Source: Collinsella aerofaciens (GTDB lineage: Bacteria; Actinomycetota; Coriobacteriia; Coriobacteriales; Coriobacteriaceae). Taken from it: a DNA stretch of 64,000 bases. The notes below the pieces were generated by a model. That model did not search any database. It was not told where the DNA came from and saw nothing but the letters and a program-made list of their open reading frames with translations. The stretch covers positions 124,001 through 188,000 of the forward strand of contig NAKE01000001.1 in NCBI GenBank assembly GCA_008680965.1, given 5' to 3'. Shown here piece by piece: positions 7,260-15,468 of this stretch (position 1 is the stretch's first letter; every line of letters begins with the position of its first letter). A program made the translations under genes and the position numbers.

Positions 7260-10037
7260 TTACTTCTTCCCGAATTTGATTTTGATGGCGCGCTTGAGCG
7301 CGTACTTACCCAGGCTTGGGAGCTTTTGCTCGTATTTGACCATCGTGGAGCACTCGGGGCGATCGCGATCCAGGCGGATGGCATCGAACGCGCACTTGGT
7401 GGTGCACAGGCCGCAGCCGATGCACTTGTTGGGATCGACGATCGAGGCACCGCAGCCCAGGCAGCGGGCGGTCTCGGCGCGCACCTGCTCCTCGGTAAAG
7501 GTCTCGACGTACTCGCTAAAGGGTGCAGCCTTCTCGCGGTCGCGGTCGACATGCGCCACCTCGCGGCTCGCGTTGTCATAGCTCTCAATCACGACATCGT
7601 CGCGGTCGAGCGCGGTGTAATGGCGCTGGTTGCGGCCGATGGTGAGCGTGGAGCCCGGCTGCACAAAGCGATGGATGGACACGGCGGCCTCGTGACCGGC
7701 GGCGATGGCGTCGATGGCAAAGCTCGGACCGGTGTAGACGTCGCCGCCCACAAAGATGTCGGGCTCAGCGGTCTGATAGGTCTGGGGGTCGGCAAGAGCA
7801 CCCTGGCCGCGGCCGAGCTCCACCTTGGAGCCAGCCAGCAGGTCGCCCCACACAATGGACTGGCCAATCGACATGACCACGCGGTCGGCATCGACGCGGC
7901 GCAGATCGTTCTCGTCGTACTCGGGCGCAAACCGGCCCTCGTCGTCAAAGACACGCGTGCAGCGCTTGAAGGTGATACCGCACACACGACCGGCCTCGTC
8001 CAGGTGAACCTCCTTGGGGCCCCAGCCGCAGCTGATGTGAGCGCCGTCCTCAACGGCCTCGCGACGCTCCTCCTCGCTGGCGGGCATCTGGGCCTCGCTC
8101 TCCAGGCAGAACATCTCAACGTGCTCGGAACCCAGACGGCAGGCGTTGCGCGCGACGTCGATGGCCACGTTGCCGCCGCCCACCACGATGGTGCGGCCGG
8201 GCAGCGCGTCGATCTTGCCACTGTTGACCTCGCGCAAAAAGTCGACGGCCACGGTCACGTCCTCGGCATCCTCGCCCGGAATACCGGCAAGGCGGCCGCC
8301 CTGGCAGCCAATAGCCACGTAGAAGGCCTTAAAGCCCTGCTCGCGCAGCTCGTCGAGCGTCACATCGCGACCGACCTCCACGCCATAGCGGAACTCGGCG
8401 CCCATCAGGCGAATAACCTCGACCTCGGCCTCGATAACATCCTTCTGCAGCTTAAAGCTGGGAATACCGTAAGTGAGCATACCGCCCGGGCGCTCGTTCT
8501 TCTCGAACACGACGGGCTTGTAGCCCTTCTCGGCCAGGTAGAAAGCGCAGGACAGGCCGGCCGGACCGGCACCGATAATGGCGATCTTCTGGTCGAAGCC
8601 GCCGGCGCGCGTCGGTGTTACCACGGGCGGGACATAGCGGGTCGCGGCATCAAGATCGCGCTGGGCGATAAACTTCTTGACCTCGTCGATAGCCACGGCG
8701 GCATCCACGCGACCGCGGGTGCAGGCGTCCTCGCAACGACGGTTGCACACGCGGCCGCAGATAGCGGGCAGTGGGTTCTCGCGCTTAATGAGCGCCAGCG
8801 CCTCGTCATAGCGGCCCTGCGCCGCAAGCTTTAAGTAGCCCTGAACGGCAACGTGCGCGGGGCAGGCCGTCTTGCAGGGCGCGGTGCCGGACTTGTGCGT
8901 CTCGATACGGTTATCGTTGCGGTAGTTGGGCGACCACTTGGTGTGGTCCCACTTGGTGGCATCGGGCAGCTCCTGGCGCGGATACTCGGGCACCTGTCCG
9001 CCGGCCTTTTTGCTGCAGAGCTTCTGGCCGAGCTTGGCGGCACCGGCCGGGCACACCTCAACGCAGCGACCGCAGGCCACGCACTTGTCCTTCTCGACCT
9101 TGGCGACATAGGCCGAGCGCGACAGGTTGGGCGCGTTGAACAGCTGCGAGGTGCGCAGGGCGTAACACACGTTGACGTTGCAGTTGCAGATGGCGAAGAT
9201 CTTGTTTTCGCCGTCGATATTGGTGATCTGGTGCACAAAGCCGTTGTCCTCGGCCTGGCGCAAAATGTCATAGACTTCCTCGCGCGTCACATAGTGGCCG
9301 CGATCGGTCTCGACCACATAGTCGGCCATATCGCCCACGGCAATGCACCAGTCGGCAGGGTCGTCGGCGCAGCCCTCGCCCATCACGCGACGGCTCGCGC
9401 GGCAGCTACAGGTGCTGGCGGCATACTTACCCTCGTATTTGTCGAGCCAATGCTCGATATGCTCAATCGGCACCGAGGTGCTCGTGGCATCAATGGCCTT
9501 CTCGACCGGAATGACATGCATGCCGATGCCGGCGCCTCCGGGCGGCACCATCGGCGTGGCCTTGGACAGCGGTCCCTTGGACGCCTGCTCAAAGAACTTG
9601 GCGTAGACCGGGTGCTCTTCGAGCTGGCTCACGCGCATGTTGAGGAACTCGGCGGAACCCGGTACCAGCATGGGCAGCACCCACTGCTTGGCGCGCTCGG
9701 GGTTTTCCCAGTTGTACTCGAGCAGACCCGTGTAGCTCATGTCGTCGAGCATCTTCTCGATCTGGGCCTCGGGCATGCCGGTGAGCTTGACCATCTCGGG
9801 CAGCGTGTAGGGACGGCGCATCTTCATCTTGCAGAGCACCTCGGCCTGCTCGTCGGTCGCGGCCTCGGCAAACGACCAGTACTCGTAGCCCAGCAGCTCG
9901 TCGCGATGCAGCAGGCGGTTGGTGCAGTGCTCGCACAGTTTGACGATGGCCTCGCGCGGATGCTCCGGCAGCGGCGGCACAAACTCCGCACCGATATCGG
10001 GCTCGGTGTAGCTAATCCCCGGTCCGTTGAGAATCAT
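7260..10037 (-). CDS. Multi-cluster Fe-S/FAD oxidoreductase (GltD/dihydropyrimidine-dehydrogenase-type module)
   Basis: 925 aa. Residues 1-310 are a less familiar N-terminal part with cysteine groups at ~210-231 (CSCRAS...C...C) and 284-291 (CNCNVNVC). A 4Fe-4S ferredoxin motif CVACGRCVEVCP is at ~319-330. A double-cluster module like GltB-partner and DPD domains (CKTACPAHV ... CGRVCNRRCEDAC) spans ~388-440. An FAD fold follows with GAGPAGL at ~489-495, then an NAD(P) motif GGGNVAIDVA, and a C-terminal ferredoxin domain CIGCGLCTTKC. It probably passes electrons between NAD(P)H and an iron-sulfur partner; the substrate is unknown. The start at 10037 has GAGAAGGGA upstream. A TetR gene is divergent, with palindromes between. 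Confidence 0.8.
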   Translation of the reverse strand: MILNGPGISYTEPDIGAEFVPPLPEHPREAIVKLCEHCTNRLLHRDELLGYEYWSFAEAATDEQAEVLCKMKMRRPYTLPEMVKLTGMPEAQIEKMLDDMSYTGLLEYNWENPERAKQWVLPMLVPGSAEFLNMRVSQLEEHPVYAKFFEQASKGPLSKATPMVPPGGAGIGMHVIPVEKAIDATSTSVPIEHIEHWLDKYEGKYAASTCSCRASRRVMGEGCADDPADWCIAVGDMADYVVETDRGHYVTREEVYDILRQAEDNGFVHQITNIDGENKIFAICNCNVNVCYALRTSQLFNAPNLSRSAYVAKVEKDKCVACGRCVEVCPAGAAKLGQKLCSKKAGGQVPEYPRQELPDATKWDHTKWSPNYRNDNRIETHKSGTAPCKTACPAHVAVQGYLKLAAQGRYDEALALIKRENPLPAICGRVCNRRCEDACTRGRVDAAVAIDEVKKFIAQRDLDAATRYVPPVVTPTRAGGFDQKIAIIGAGPAGLSCAFYLAEKGYKPVVFEKNERPGGMLTYGIPSFKLQKDVIEAEVEVIRLMGAEFRYGVEVGRDVTLDELREQGFKAFYVAIGCQGGRLAGIPGEDAEDVTVAVDFLREVNSGKIDALPGRTIVVGGGNVAIDVARNACRLGSEHVEMFCLESEAQMPASEEERREAVEDGAHISCGWGPKEVHLDEAGRVCGITFKRCTRVFDDEGRFAPEYDENDLRRVDADRVVMSIGQSIVWGDLLAGSKVELGRGQGALADPQTYQTAEPDIFVGGDVYTGPSFAIDAIAAGHEAAVSIHRFVQPGSTLTIGRNQRHYTALDRDDVVIESYDNASREVAHVDRDREKAAPFSEYVETFTEEQVRAETARCLGCGASIVDPNKCIGCGLCTTKCAFDAIRLDRDRPECSTMVKYEQKLPSLGKYALKRAIKIKFGKK

Positions 10038-10132
10038 GGTCGTCCCTTCTCTTGCCACAGCCCGGCGAGACCGCGGCGCCCCTCTTTTTTTTTGCAGGCC
10101 GGGCATGCCCCCATGCCGTTCACCCGCCATTG

Positions 10133-10170
10133 TTGACATTGTGTCAAAAATAGTATTGACGAACCGTCAA
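10133..10170. promoter_or_regulatory. Two tandem operator-like palindromes, TTGAC-N5-GTCAA
   Basis: Site 1 is TTGAC (10133-10137) and GTCAA (10143-10147). Site 2 is TTGAC (10156-10160) and GTCAA (10166-10170), extended by a further G-C pair. Their centres are 23 bp apart. They lie in the divergent gap between the oxidoreductase and the TetR gene, the expected place for TetR self-control. Binding by this TetR is inferred. Confidence 0.7.
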
Positions 10171-10228
10171 CAATATTCAAGACTGTTAGGCGAACGGTCA
10201 GGCAAAAGAGGATGAAAGGCGGCAAAAC

Positions 10229-10891
10229 ATGGGCAATAACACAGCAGATACCTCTATGGTCGATGCCGTCCCCGCATCCGATAGCGCGGCAAAGCGCTTG
10301 ACGGGCGACGAACGCCGTCGCGAGATCCTCGCCGCCGTGCGCACCGTGAGCTCCGAGCTGGGCGTGTCGCATCTATCTGTCTCGGCCGTGACCAAGCGAG
10401 CCGGCTGCACGCGCTCATTGTTCTACCACTACTTTGCTGATATGGACGCCGCCGTCACCGCTGTCATGGACGAGGCAATCGACGGTTTTATCTCCGAGCT
10501 CGAGCAGTGGAACGCCGGCCGCACCGTCGGTGATATCGAAGGCGCGCTCGACACCGTCGCCCCGCTCTTTAAGCGTCTGGTCGTGAGCGGCCACGAGCTG
10601 CCGAGCACGCTCACCTCGAGCAGCGGTGCGCTCTACGGCGGCTTTTTGCACAACGTGGTCCAGCGCGTGGCGCAGTATATCTGCGACACCACCGTGGTGG
10701 ATTTTGTCGCCCATCATGAGCTACGCATCGACCATGTCTACGAGACGTTCTACACCCTCATCATGGGGTTGTTGATGTATATCCGCACACACCCCGATGT
10801 GCCCGACGAGACGGTCAAGGAAATCATCGCCTCGACACTCCACATCGAGGGCTATACCGCCAAGTATCCGGAGCGCAAGCCCCAGAACTGA
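10229..10891 (+). CDS. TetR/AcrR family transcriptional regulator
   Basis: 220 aa. The TetR DNA-binding domain spans residues ~30-80 (RREILAAVRTVSSELGVSHLSVSAVTKRAGCTRSLFYHYFADMDAAV), after a 27-residue polar leader. The rest is a helical ligand domain with no recognisable specificity. AAAGGCGG precedes the ATG. It is divergent from the Fe-S/FAD oxidoreductase and 63 bp upstream of the DUF5692 gene on the same strand, so it probably controls both; the two palindromes at 10133-10170 are the likely sites. Confidence 0.9.
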   Translation: MGNNTADTSMVDAVPASDSAAKRLTGDERRREILAAVRTVSSELGVSHLSVSAVTKRAGCTRSLFYHYFADMDAAVTAVMDEAIDGFISELEQWNAGRTVGDIEGALDTVAPLFKRLVVSGHELPSTLTSSSGALYGGFLHNVVQRVAQYICDTTVVDFVAHHELRIDHVYETFYTLIMGLLMYIRTHPDVPDETVKEIIASTLHIEGYTAKYPERKPQN

Positions 10892-10954
10892 CGACATTTG
10901 GCCAAACTGCCCGCGATCAGAAGAGGGGCCGCGGGCGTGTGAATGGAGAGCAGC

Positions 10955-11962
10955 ATGCTGTTCGACGTTTGGGGTAGCGATACCCTTATCCACTGGGCTG
11001 GCTGGGCCATGGTCTTTATTGGCCTGATCGTGCTCAACGAGGTCGGCCGCCGCACCAAGCTGGGCGCGGCAATCATCTTTGGCGTGGCTCCGCTGGCCAT
11101 GACCATCTACTGCGTCGCCATCGCCGTGGGCGTTTCGCAGGGTGCCGAGTGGGCGCTCACCAACCCCACCCACGTGTACCAGAACAGCTGGTTCCACTAC
11201 GCCAAGGTGTACGCGGCGCTGGCCGGTTGCTGGGGCTTCATTGCCATTAAGTACCAGTGGGGCAAGATCGGCAAGGCGCATTGGTTCCGCGCGTGGCCGT
11301 TTGTGATCGTCGCCATCAACATCTTGATCGCCGTCGTGTCCGACTTCGAGAGCGCCTATCACTTCTTTGTCCTGGGCGAGTCCACCTGGGTCACCTCCGA
11401 AGGTGCTACGCAGCTGGCCGGCTGGAACAACGTGTTCAACGGCATCGCCGGCATCATCAACATCTTCTGCATGACCGGTTGGTGGAGCGTCTACGCCTCC
11501 GAGGATCAGACCGATATGCTGTGGCCCGACATGACCTGGGTCTACATCATCGCCTACGATATCTGGAACTTCTGCTACACCTACAACTGCCTGCCCACCC
11601 ACTCCTGGTTCTGCGGCTTTGCGCTGCTGCTGGCGCCCACCGTCGCCGCCTTTATCTGGAACAAGGGCGGCTGGATCCAGAACCGCGCCTTTACGCTTGC
11701 TATTTGGTGCATGTTCGCCCAGGTGTTCCCGTACTTCCAGGAGGAGTCCATCTTTGTGACCCACTCCACGCTCGACCCCGGCGCCGCCACCGCGGTCTCG
11801 ATCGCCGCGCTGGTCGCCAACGTCGCCGCGATCATCTACATCGCCTACCGCGCCAAGAAGCTCGGCCGCAATCCCTACAAGCAGGATGTCTTTGAGGGCA
11901 CCAGCGATTGGGAGAAGGCTACCGCTCGCCGCGCCAAGGTTGATTACGCTCACGCCGAGTAA
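10955..11962 (+). CDS. DUF5692 family multi-pass membrane protein
   Basis: 335 aa with about nine or ten hydrophobic helices rich in Trp and Tyr, and a charged 35-residue cytoplasmic tail. It resembles the DUF5692 family, whose function is unknown. No transporter or redox motif is visible; several His, Trp and Cys lie in or near helices. It shares a likely regulator with the Fe-S/FAD oxidoreductase, suggesting a membrane partner for it (inference). The ATG at 10955 follows GGAGAG; an in-frame ATG four codons earlier lacks a good ribosome site. A strong terminator follows. Confidence 0.75.
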   Translation: MLFDVWGSDTLIHWAGWAMVFIGLIVLNEVGRRTKLGAAIIFGVAPLAMTIYCVAIAVGVSQGAEWALTNPTHVYQNSWFHYAKVYAALAGCWGFIAIKYQWGKIGKAHWFRAWPFVIVAINILIAVVSDFESAYHFFVLGESTWVTSEGATQLAGWNNVFNGIAGIINIFCMTGWWSVYASEDQTDMLWPDMTWVYIIAYDIWNFCYTYNCLPTHSWFCGFALLLAPTVAAFIWNKGGWIQNRAFTLAIWCMFAQVFPYFQEESIFVTHSTLDPGAATAVSIAALVANVAAIIYIAYRAKKLGRNPYKQDVFEGTSDWEKATARRAKVDYAHAE

Positions 11963-12032
11963 CGCGCCTGGCGCAAACATCGCTTGAGCACGAAGCCGCG
12001 TAGCCGGCTCCGCGCAACTCAACGCATTGCAG

Positions 12033-12074
12033 AGCCCCCGGAATGTGATTCGTCCGCGTTCCGGGGGCTTTTTG
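12033..12074 (+). terminator. Rho-independent terminator after the DUF5692 gene
   Basis: AGCCCCCGGAA (12033-12043) pairs with TTCCGGGGGCT (12059-12069), followed by TTTTTG. Confidence 0.92.
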
Positions 12075-12195
12075 CTGCCGCGAGGATGCGGCTAAACGAT
12101 GCACTCGGGTTAAATCGGATCTTATATTTCGCATGCGCTTTATATAGCTCCATTTTTGGGTACAGTGTTGTCCCGATATTGAGCTTGGGGGATAT

Positions 12196-13698
12196 ATGAA
12201 AGATGAGACGATGGGCCAAAAGGATGCGGCCCAAGATGCAGAAGCGTGTGCCGAGGCCCTGGAGAGCCTTGACCGGATTGCACTGGCCGAGATTGCGTTT
12301 GACGATTCGAGCGTTGATGTGCGAGATGAGCCGGAAATCGAAGCGCAGCCCGATGATCAGGATGCAAAAGACGATGGCGCCGCGCCCACCGAAGACGAGG
12401 CGGGGCACGAGGAATCCGAATGCGAGGCCGACGACCAGCCCGAATCCGACACGGGCGAGAAAACCGTCTTGCTCGACAGCTTGCCGGCCGAGGATTCGCT
12501 GACCCGCGAGCTTCCTGGCCTGGGTTCCGCACCAGCCGTAGACGAGACCATCGCCATGGGCGATATTCCCCTGCCGTCCGTTCCCTCGGCACGCGAGGCC
12601 GAGGTTCGCCATCGCAAGATGTCGCCCAAGCGACGCAACCTGATGGTGGCAGGCGTTGTTGCCATCGCGCTCGTCGCCGGCGGCGCGGGCTATGCGGCTT
12701 GGAACGGATATCAGCAAGAGCAGGCCGCCGTGGTTGCCGCAAACGCCCATACCATGATGTCGGTGCAGATTGGCGTGCATGCCGCGGGCCTCGACTGCTC
12801 AACTGGCTCCAAGATTCCCGTGCAGGTGAGCGGGCAGGATTCCGACGGTTCTTCCGTGAGCGAAACGCTCTACGTTGACGAGCACGGTCGCGGCATTAAG
12901 CTGCTGCCCGGCGATTACACGTTCTCCATCGCCGCCTCCCCCATCGCGGCCGACGGCACCATCTACACCGTCCCGACCACCAAGGCCCAGGTTACGGTCA
13001 AGAATGACGGGCAGGATCTGCGCGCTCAAGCCACCTTTATGCTTAAGGTGCCCTCAGCCGACACGGTGACCGACGACCAGATCGATGCCGCCGCCAAGTA
13101 CGCCGAAGAAGGCGGCGCGAGCTCTGCCGCCGCGGCAAAGATACTCCAGCAGGCGGCAATTACGCGCCGCGATGCCGCCGCCAACGCCGTAAGCGCAAGC
13201 GAGGCTCAGTCCGCCCGCGATGCCGACGCTCGGCACAAGGCGACGAACCTGTATCAGCTCGATATTCCGGTTGAGTGGTATGGCAAGGTCGCAACCTGGC
13301 AGAACGGCAACACGCTGTGCATTTATCTGGACGGCGACACCAACACACCGCTCGTGACGCTCGTCGCGGTGCGCGATGGCGAGACCTTTACGCCCGACGA
13401 CGGCGATACGGTTTTGGGCACGGTCAGCCTAGGCAACGGCTACACCGTCTACGCCAGCGGCCCTGTCTATCCGTACGTGATTCCGCAAACCGTTAATGGA
13501 CACACGCAGAACCCCGTGTCGACCTACCCCATGGACACGGCCATTGAGCTTGTCGAGCTTACGACCGGCAACCGCTACACCTATAGCCAGATTAAGAACG
13601 ACCTGGTCGGTAAAGACGGCAACGCAGACGCCGCGACCAAACTCGAGACCGACTACCTCGCCCAGATTCTCCTGCCGAGCATCAAAGCCCAGGACTAG
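12196..13698 (+). CDS. Membrane-anchored protein with a long acidic cytoplasmic N-terminus
   Basis: 500 aa, not recognised. Residues 1-140 are strongly acidic and low in complexity (many Asp, Glu, Ala). A basic patch (KMSPKRR) precedes one membrane helix at ~149-169. The remaining ~330 residues should lie outside the cell and include an Ala-rich helical stretch (~290-345) and a C-terminal part rich in Thr and Val. No catalytic motif is seen. It is monocistronic: a terminator lies before it, and the R1 repeat with its IS3 insertion after it. A GGGG run precedes the ATG. A role at the cell surface is inferred from topology only. Confidence 0.7.
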   Translation: MKDETMGQKDAAQDAEACAEALESLDRIALAEIAFDDSSVDVRDEPEIEAQPDDQDAKDDGAAPTEDEAGHEESECEADDQPESDTGEKTVLLDSLPAEDSLTRELPGLGSAPAVDETIAMGDIPLPSVPSAREAEVRHRKMSPKRRNLMVAGVVAIALVAGGAGYAAWNGYQQEQAAVVAANAHTMMSVQIGVHAAGLDCSTGSKIPVQVSGQDSDGSSVSETLYVDEHGRGIKLLPGDYTFSIAASPIAADGTIYTVPTTKAQVTVKNDGQDLRAQATFMLKVPSADTVTDDQIDAAAKYAEEGGASSAAAAKILQQAAITRRDAAANAVSASEAQSARDADARHKATNLYQLDIPVEWYGKVATWQNGNTLCIYLDGDTNTPLVTLVAVRDGETFTPDDGDTVLGTVSLGNGYTVYASGPVYPYVIPQTVNGHTQNPVSTYPMDTAIELVELTTGNRYTYSQIKNDLVGKDGNADAATKLETDYLAQILLPSIKAQD

Positions 13699-13738
13699 CC
13701 GGCCCGAAGACAGCCGCCCAACATCCACATCCCTAACG

Positions 13739-13764
13739 CAGTTGCGGTGAAATAGAGATTGTTT
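13739..13764. repeat. R1 palindrome copy c, left part (split by IS3)
   Basis: Starts like the R1 end (AGTTGCGGTGAAATAG) and ends in TTT, the 3-bp target duplication. Joined to 15067-15109 after removing the IS and one TTT, it gives exactly 69 bp, the length of copies a and b. Confidence 0.88.
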
Positions 13765-15063
13765 GGGGGTGCGGACAGAAAGTTGGACCGCGGGGCGGTC
13801 CGGACTGGAGGTTCGCATGTACAGCAGGGAGAAGGTCGAGCTCTTCCTCCTGGCGACGGAGGACGGCATGGGGCCCACCGCCGCCGCGGAGTTCGCGGGG
13901 GTCACGGTGAGCGCGGCCAAGAAGTGGGCGACGGGGCACCTCCCGCGCAGCTACACCGGCGGGGGCTGTAGAATCGTGGCGAGGAAACCGCCACGGAAGG
14001 AGGCCAGCTTGGGCCCCGACAAGTCGATCTACGCCCCGCCCGCGACCGGCCCGCTCGCCGGACTCAACGAGGACCAGATAGAGAACCTGCTGCTCAGGGC
14101 GGTGTTGGCCGACCTAAAAGCGGAAGGGTGGGACCCGGCTTCGATCTCGAACAGGAGCAAGTGCGAGCTCGGCGAGAGATTGAGGCGGGCGACCGCCCTG
14201 CCCCTCCGCTCGATCACAGGTTTCTTGAGGATATCGAAGAGCTCCTATGAGTACTGGAGGCCCCGCGTCGCCGCGCCGCGCGACCGCGACGCCGACATAC
14301 GCGACCGCGTGGTGCGCATCTTCCGCGAGGGCTCGGGGTGCTGGGGGTACCGCACCGTCTGGGCGCGCCTGCGCCGCGAGGGCGTCCGCGCCAGCGAGAA
14401 GCGCGTGGCCCGCGTGATGCGCGAGGAGGGCCTCGAGGTCGTCTACAACAGGAGGCGCGCCCGGGGCTACAGCTCCTACGCCGGCGAGGTCTCCAAGGCG
14501 CCGGAGAACCTCGTGAACAGGAATTTCCACGCCGACGAGCCCAACCGGCTGTGGCTCACCGACATCACCGAGTTCAGGCTCCCGGGCGGCGAGAAGGTCT
14601 ACCTGAGCCCGGTCATCGACTGCTTCGACGGGATGCCCGTCGCCTGGTCGATCGGGCTGCACCCCGACAAGCGCCTCGCGAACTCGAGCCTGCTCAAGGC
14701 CTGCGCGGCGAGGCCGGCGGGCGCGCGCACGACAATCCACTCGGACCGGGGCGGCCACTACCGCTGGCCGGAGTGGATCGGGATCTGCGAGGAGAACGGC
14801 CTGGTCAGGAGCATGTCAGCGAAGGGCTGCAGCCCGGACAACTCGGCCTGCGAGGGCTTCTTCGGCCGCCTCAAGAACGAGTTCTTCCGCTACAGGGACT
14901 GGGAGGGCGTGACGGCCGAGGAGTTCATGGGGAGGCTCGAGGCCTACCTCGTGTACTATCGGGACGGGCGCATCAAGAAGTCCCTCGGGTGGCTGAGCCC
15001 GATGGAGTACCGCAGGAAGCTTGGATACGCCTAGGCGCGGTCCAAGAAATCGTCCGCACCCCC
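13765..15063 (+). mobile_element. IS3-family insertion sequence inside an R1 palindrome
   Basis: 1299 bp. The inverted ends begin GGGGGTGCGGAC and continue with TTGGACCGCG in both arms. Flanking direct repeat TTT (13762-13764 and 15064-15066) is the 3-bp duplication usual for IS3. One transposase gene fills it. Confidence 0.88.
13817..15034 (+). CDS. IS3-family transposase (single reading frame)
   Basis: 405 aa. The N-terminal ~50 residues form a helix-turn-helix (AAAEFAGVTVSAAKKWATG). A HTH_21-like segment follows (REGSGCWGYRTVWARLRREGV). The integrase core has its DDE residues in TDITEF, HSDRGGHY and ACEGFFGRLKNE. Unlike the two-frame IS3 element at 18520-22268 it is one continuous frame, so no frameshift is needed. 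GGAGG lies five bases before the ATG. The gene looks intact and the element could still move. Confidence 0.93.
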   Translation: MYSREKVELFLLATEDGMGPTAAAEFAGVTVSAAKKWATGHLPRSYTGGGCRIVARKPPRKEASLGPDKSIYAPPATGPLAGLNEDQIENLLLRAVLADLKAEGWDPASISNRSKCELGERLRRATALPLRSITGFLRISKSSYEYWRPRVAAPRDRDADIRDRVVRIFREGSGCWGYRTVWARLRREGVRASEKRVARVMREEGLEVVYNRRRARGYSSYAGEVSKAPENLVNRNFHADEPNRLWLTDITEFRLPGGEKVYLSPVIDCFDGMPVAWSIGLHPDKRLANSSLLKACAARPAGARTTIHSDRGGHYRWPEWIGICEENGLVRSMSAKGCSPDNSACEGFFGRLKNEFFRYRDWEGVTAEEFMGRLEAYLVYYRDGRIKKSLGWLSPMEYRRKLGYA

Positions 15064-15066
15064 TTT

Positions 15067-15109
15067 TTGCTGGTCAAACCGCAAAACAGTCCCTATTTCA
15101 CCGCAACTT
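15067..15109. repeat. R1 palindrome copy c, right part
   Basis: Ends in CTATTTCACCGCAACTT, the R1 right arm, after the TTT duplication at 15064-15066. Confidence 0.88.
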
Positions 15110-15132
15110 ATTGGTGACCTTTTGGGTGGCAC

Positions 15133-15336
15133 TCAGCGCCACGGATCGGCTTCGAACATTGGCTCGCGCTCGGGGCGGCGATCGCTGTAGGGATCGTAAC
15201 CGTCATCGTCCTCGTTCTCGGCGCGGATATAGGGGTCGCGTGGCTTGGGCGCGGGTTTGGGAGAAGCCTTCGGTGCGACCGGTGCGGCGGGCGCCGCCTC
15301 AGCCACCGGTGCGGTCGTCTTGTTCTCGTCTTTCAT
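15133..15336 (-). CDS. Small proline/alanine-rich protein, unknown
   Basis: 67 aa, not recognised. The first half is low in complexity (KTTAPVAEAAPAAPVAPKAS then PKPAPKPRD); the second half is acidic with aromatics (DDDGYDPYSDRR). It looks disordered and lacks a membrane segment. AAGGAG lies eight bases before the ATG at 15336, which supports translation; a second ATG two codons earlier is too close to that site. It lies 132 bp beyond clpB on the same strand with a terminator between, so it is expressed separately. Confidence 0.6.
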   Translation of the reverse strand: MKDENKTTAPVAEAAPAAPVAPKASPKPAPKPRDPYIRAENEDDDGYDPYSDRRPEREPMFEADPWR

Positions 15337-15387
15337 CTGCATAGCTCCTTGCCATGTGCTCACGTTCAACACTATCGATTGTCGCAC

Positions 15388-15425
15388 GAAAAAGGGCGGC
15401 GGACCCAATCGGATCCGCCGCCCTT
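15388..15425 (-). terminator. Rho-independent terminator after clpB
   Basis: AAGGGCGGCGGA (15392-15403) and TCCGCCGCCCTT (15414-15425). On the minus strand the stem is followed by TTTTCG. Confidence 0.9.
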
Positions 15426-15468
15426 GGCGTTCGGCTCAAAAGGCAGATTTTAAGGCATGGCCCAAAAT

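Noticed and set aside
13739..15109. R1 arms as the terminal repeats of the IS3 element, making the 69-bp copies its MITEs
   Set aside because: The real IS ends (GGGGGTGCGGAC) lie inside R1 and are flanked by TTT duplications; removing the IS restores a 69-bp palindrome.
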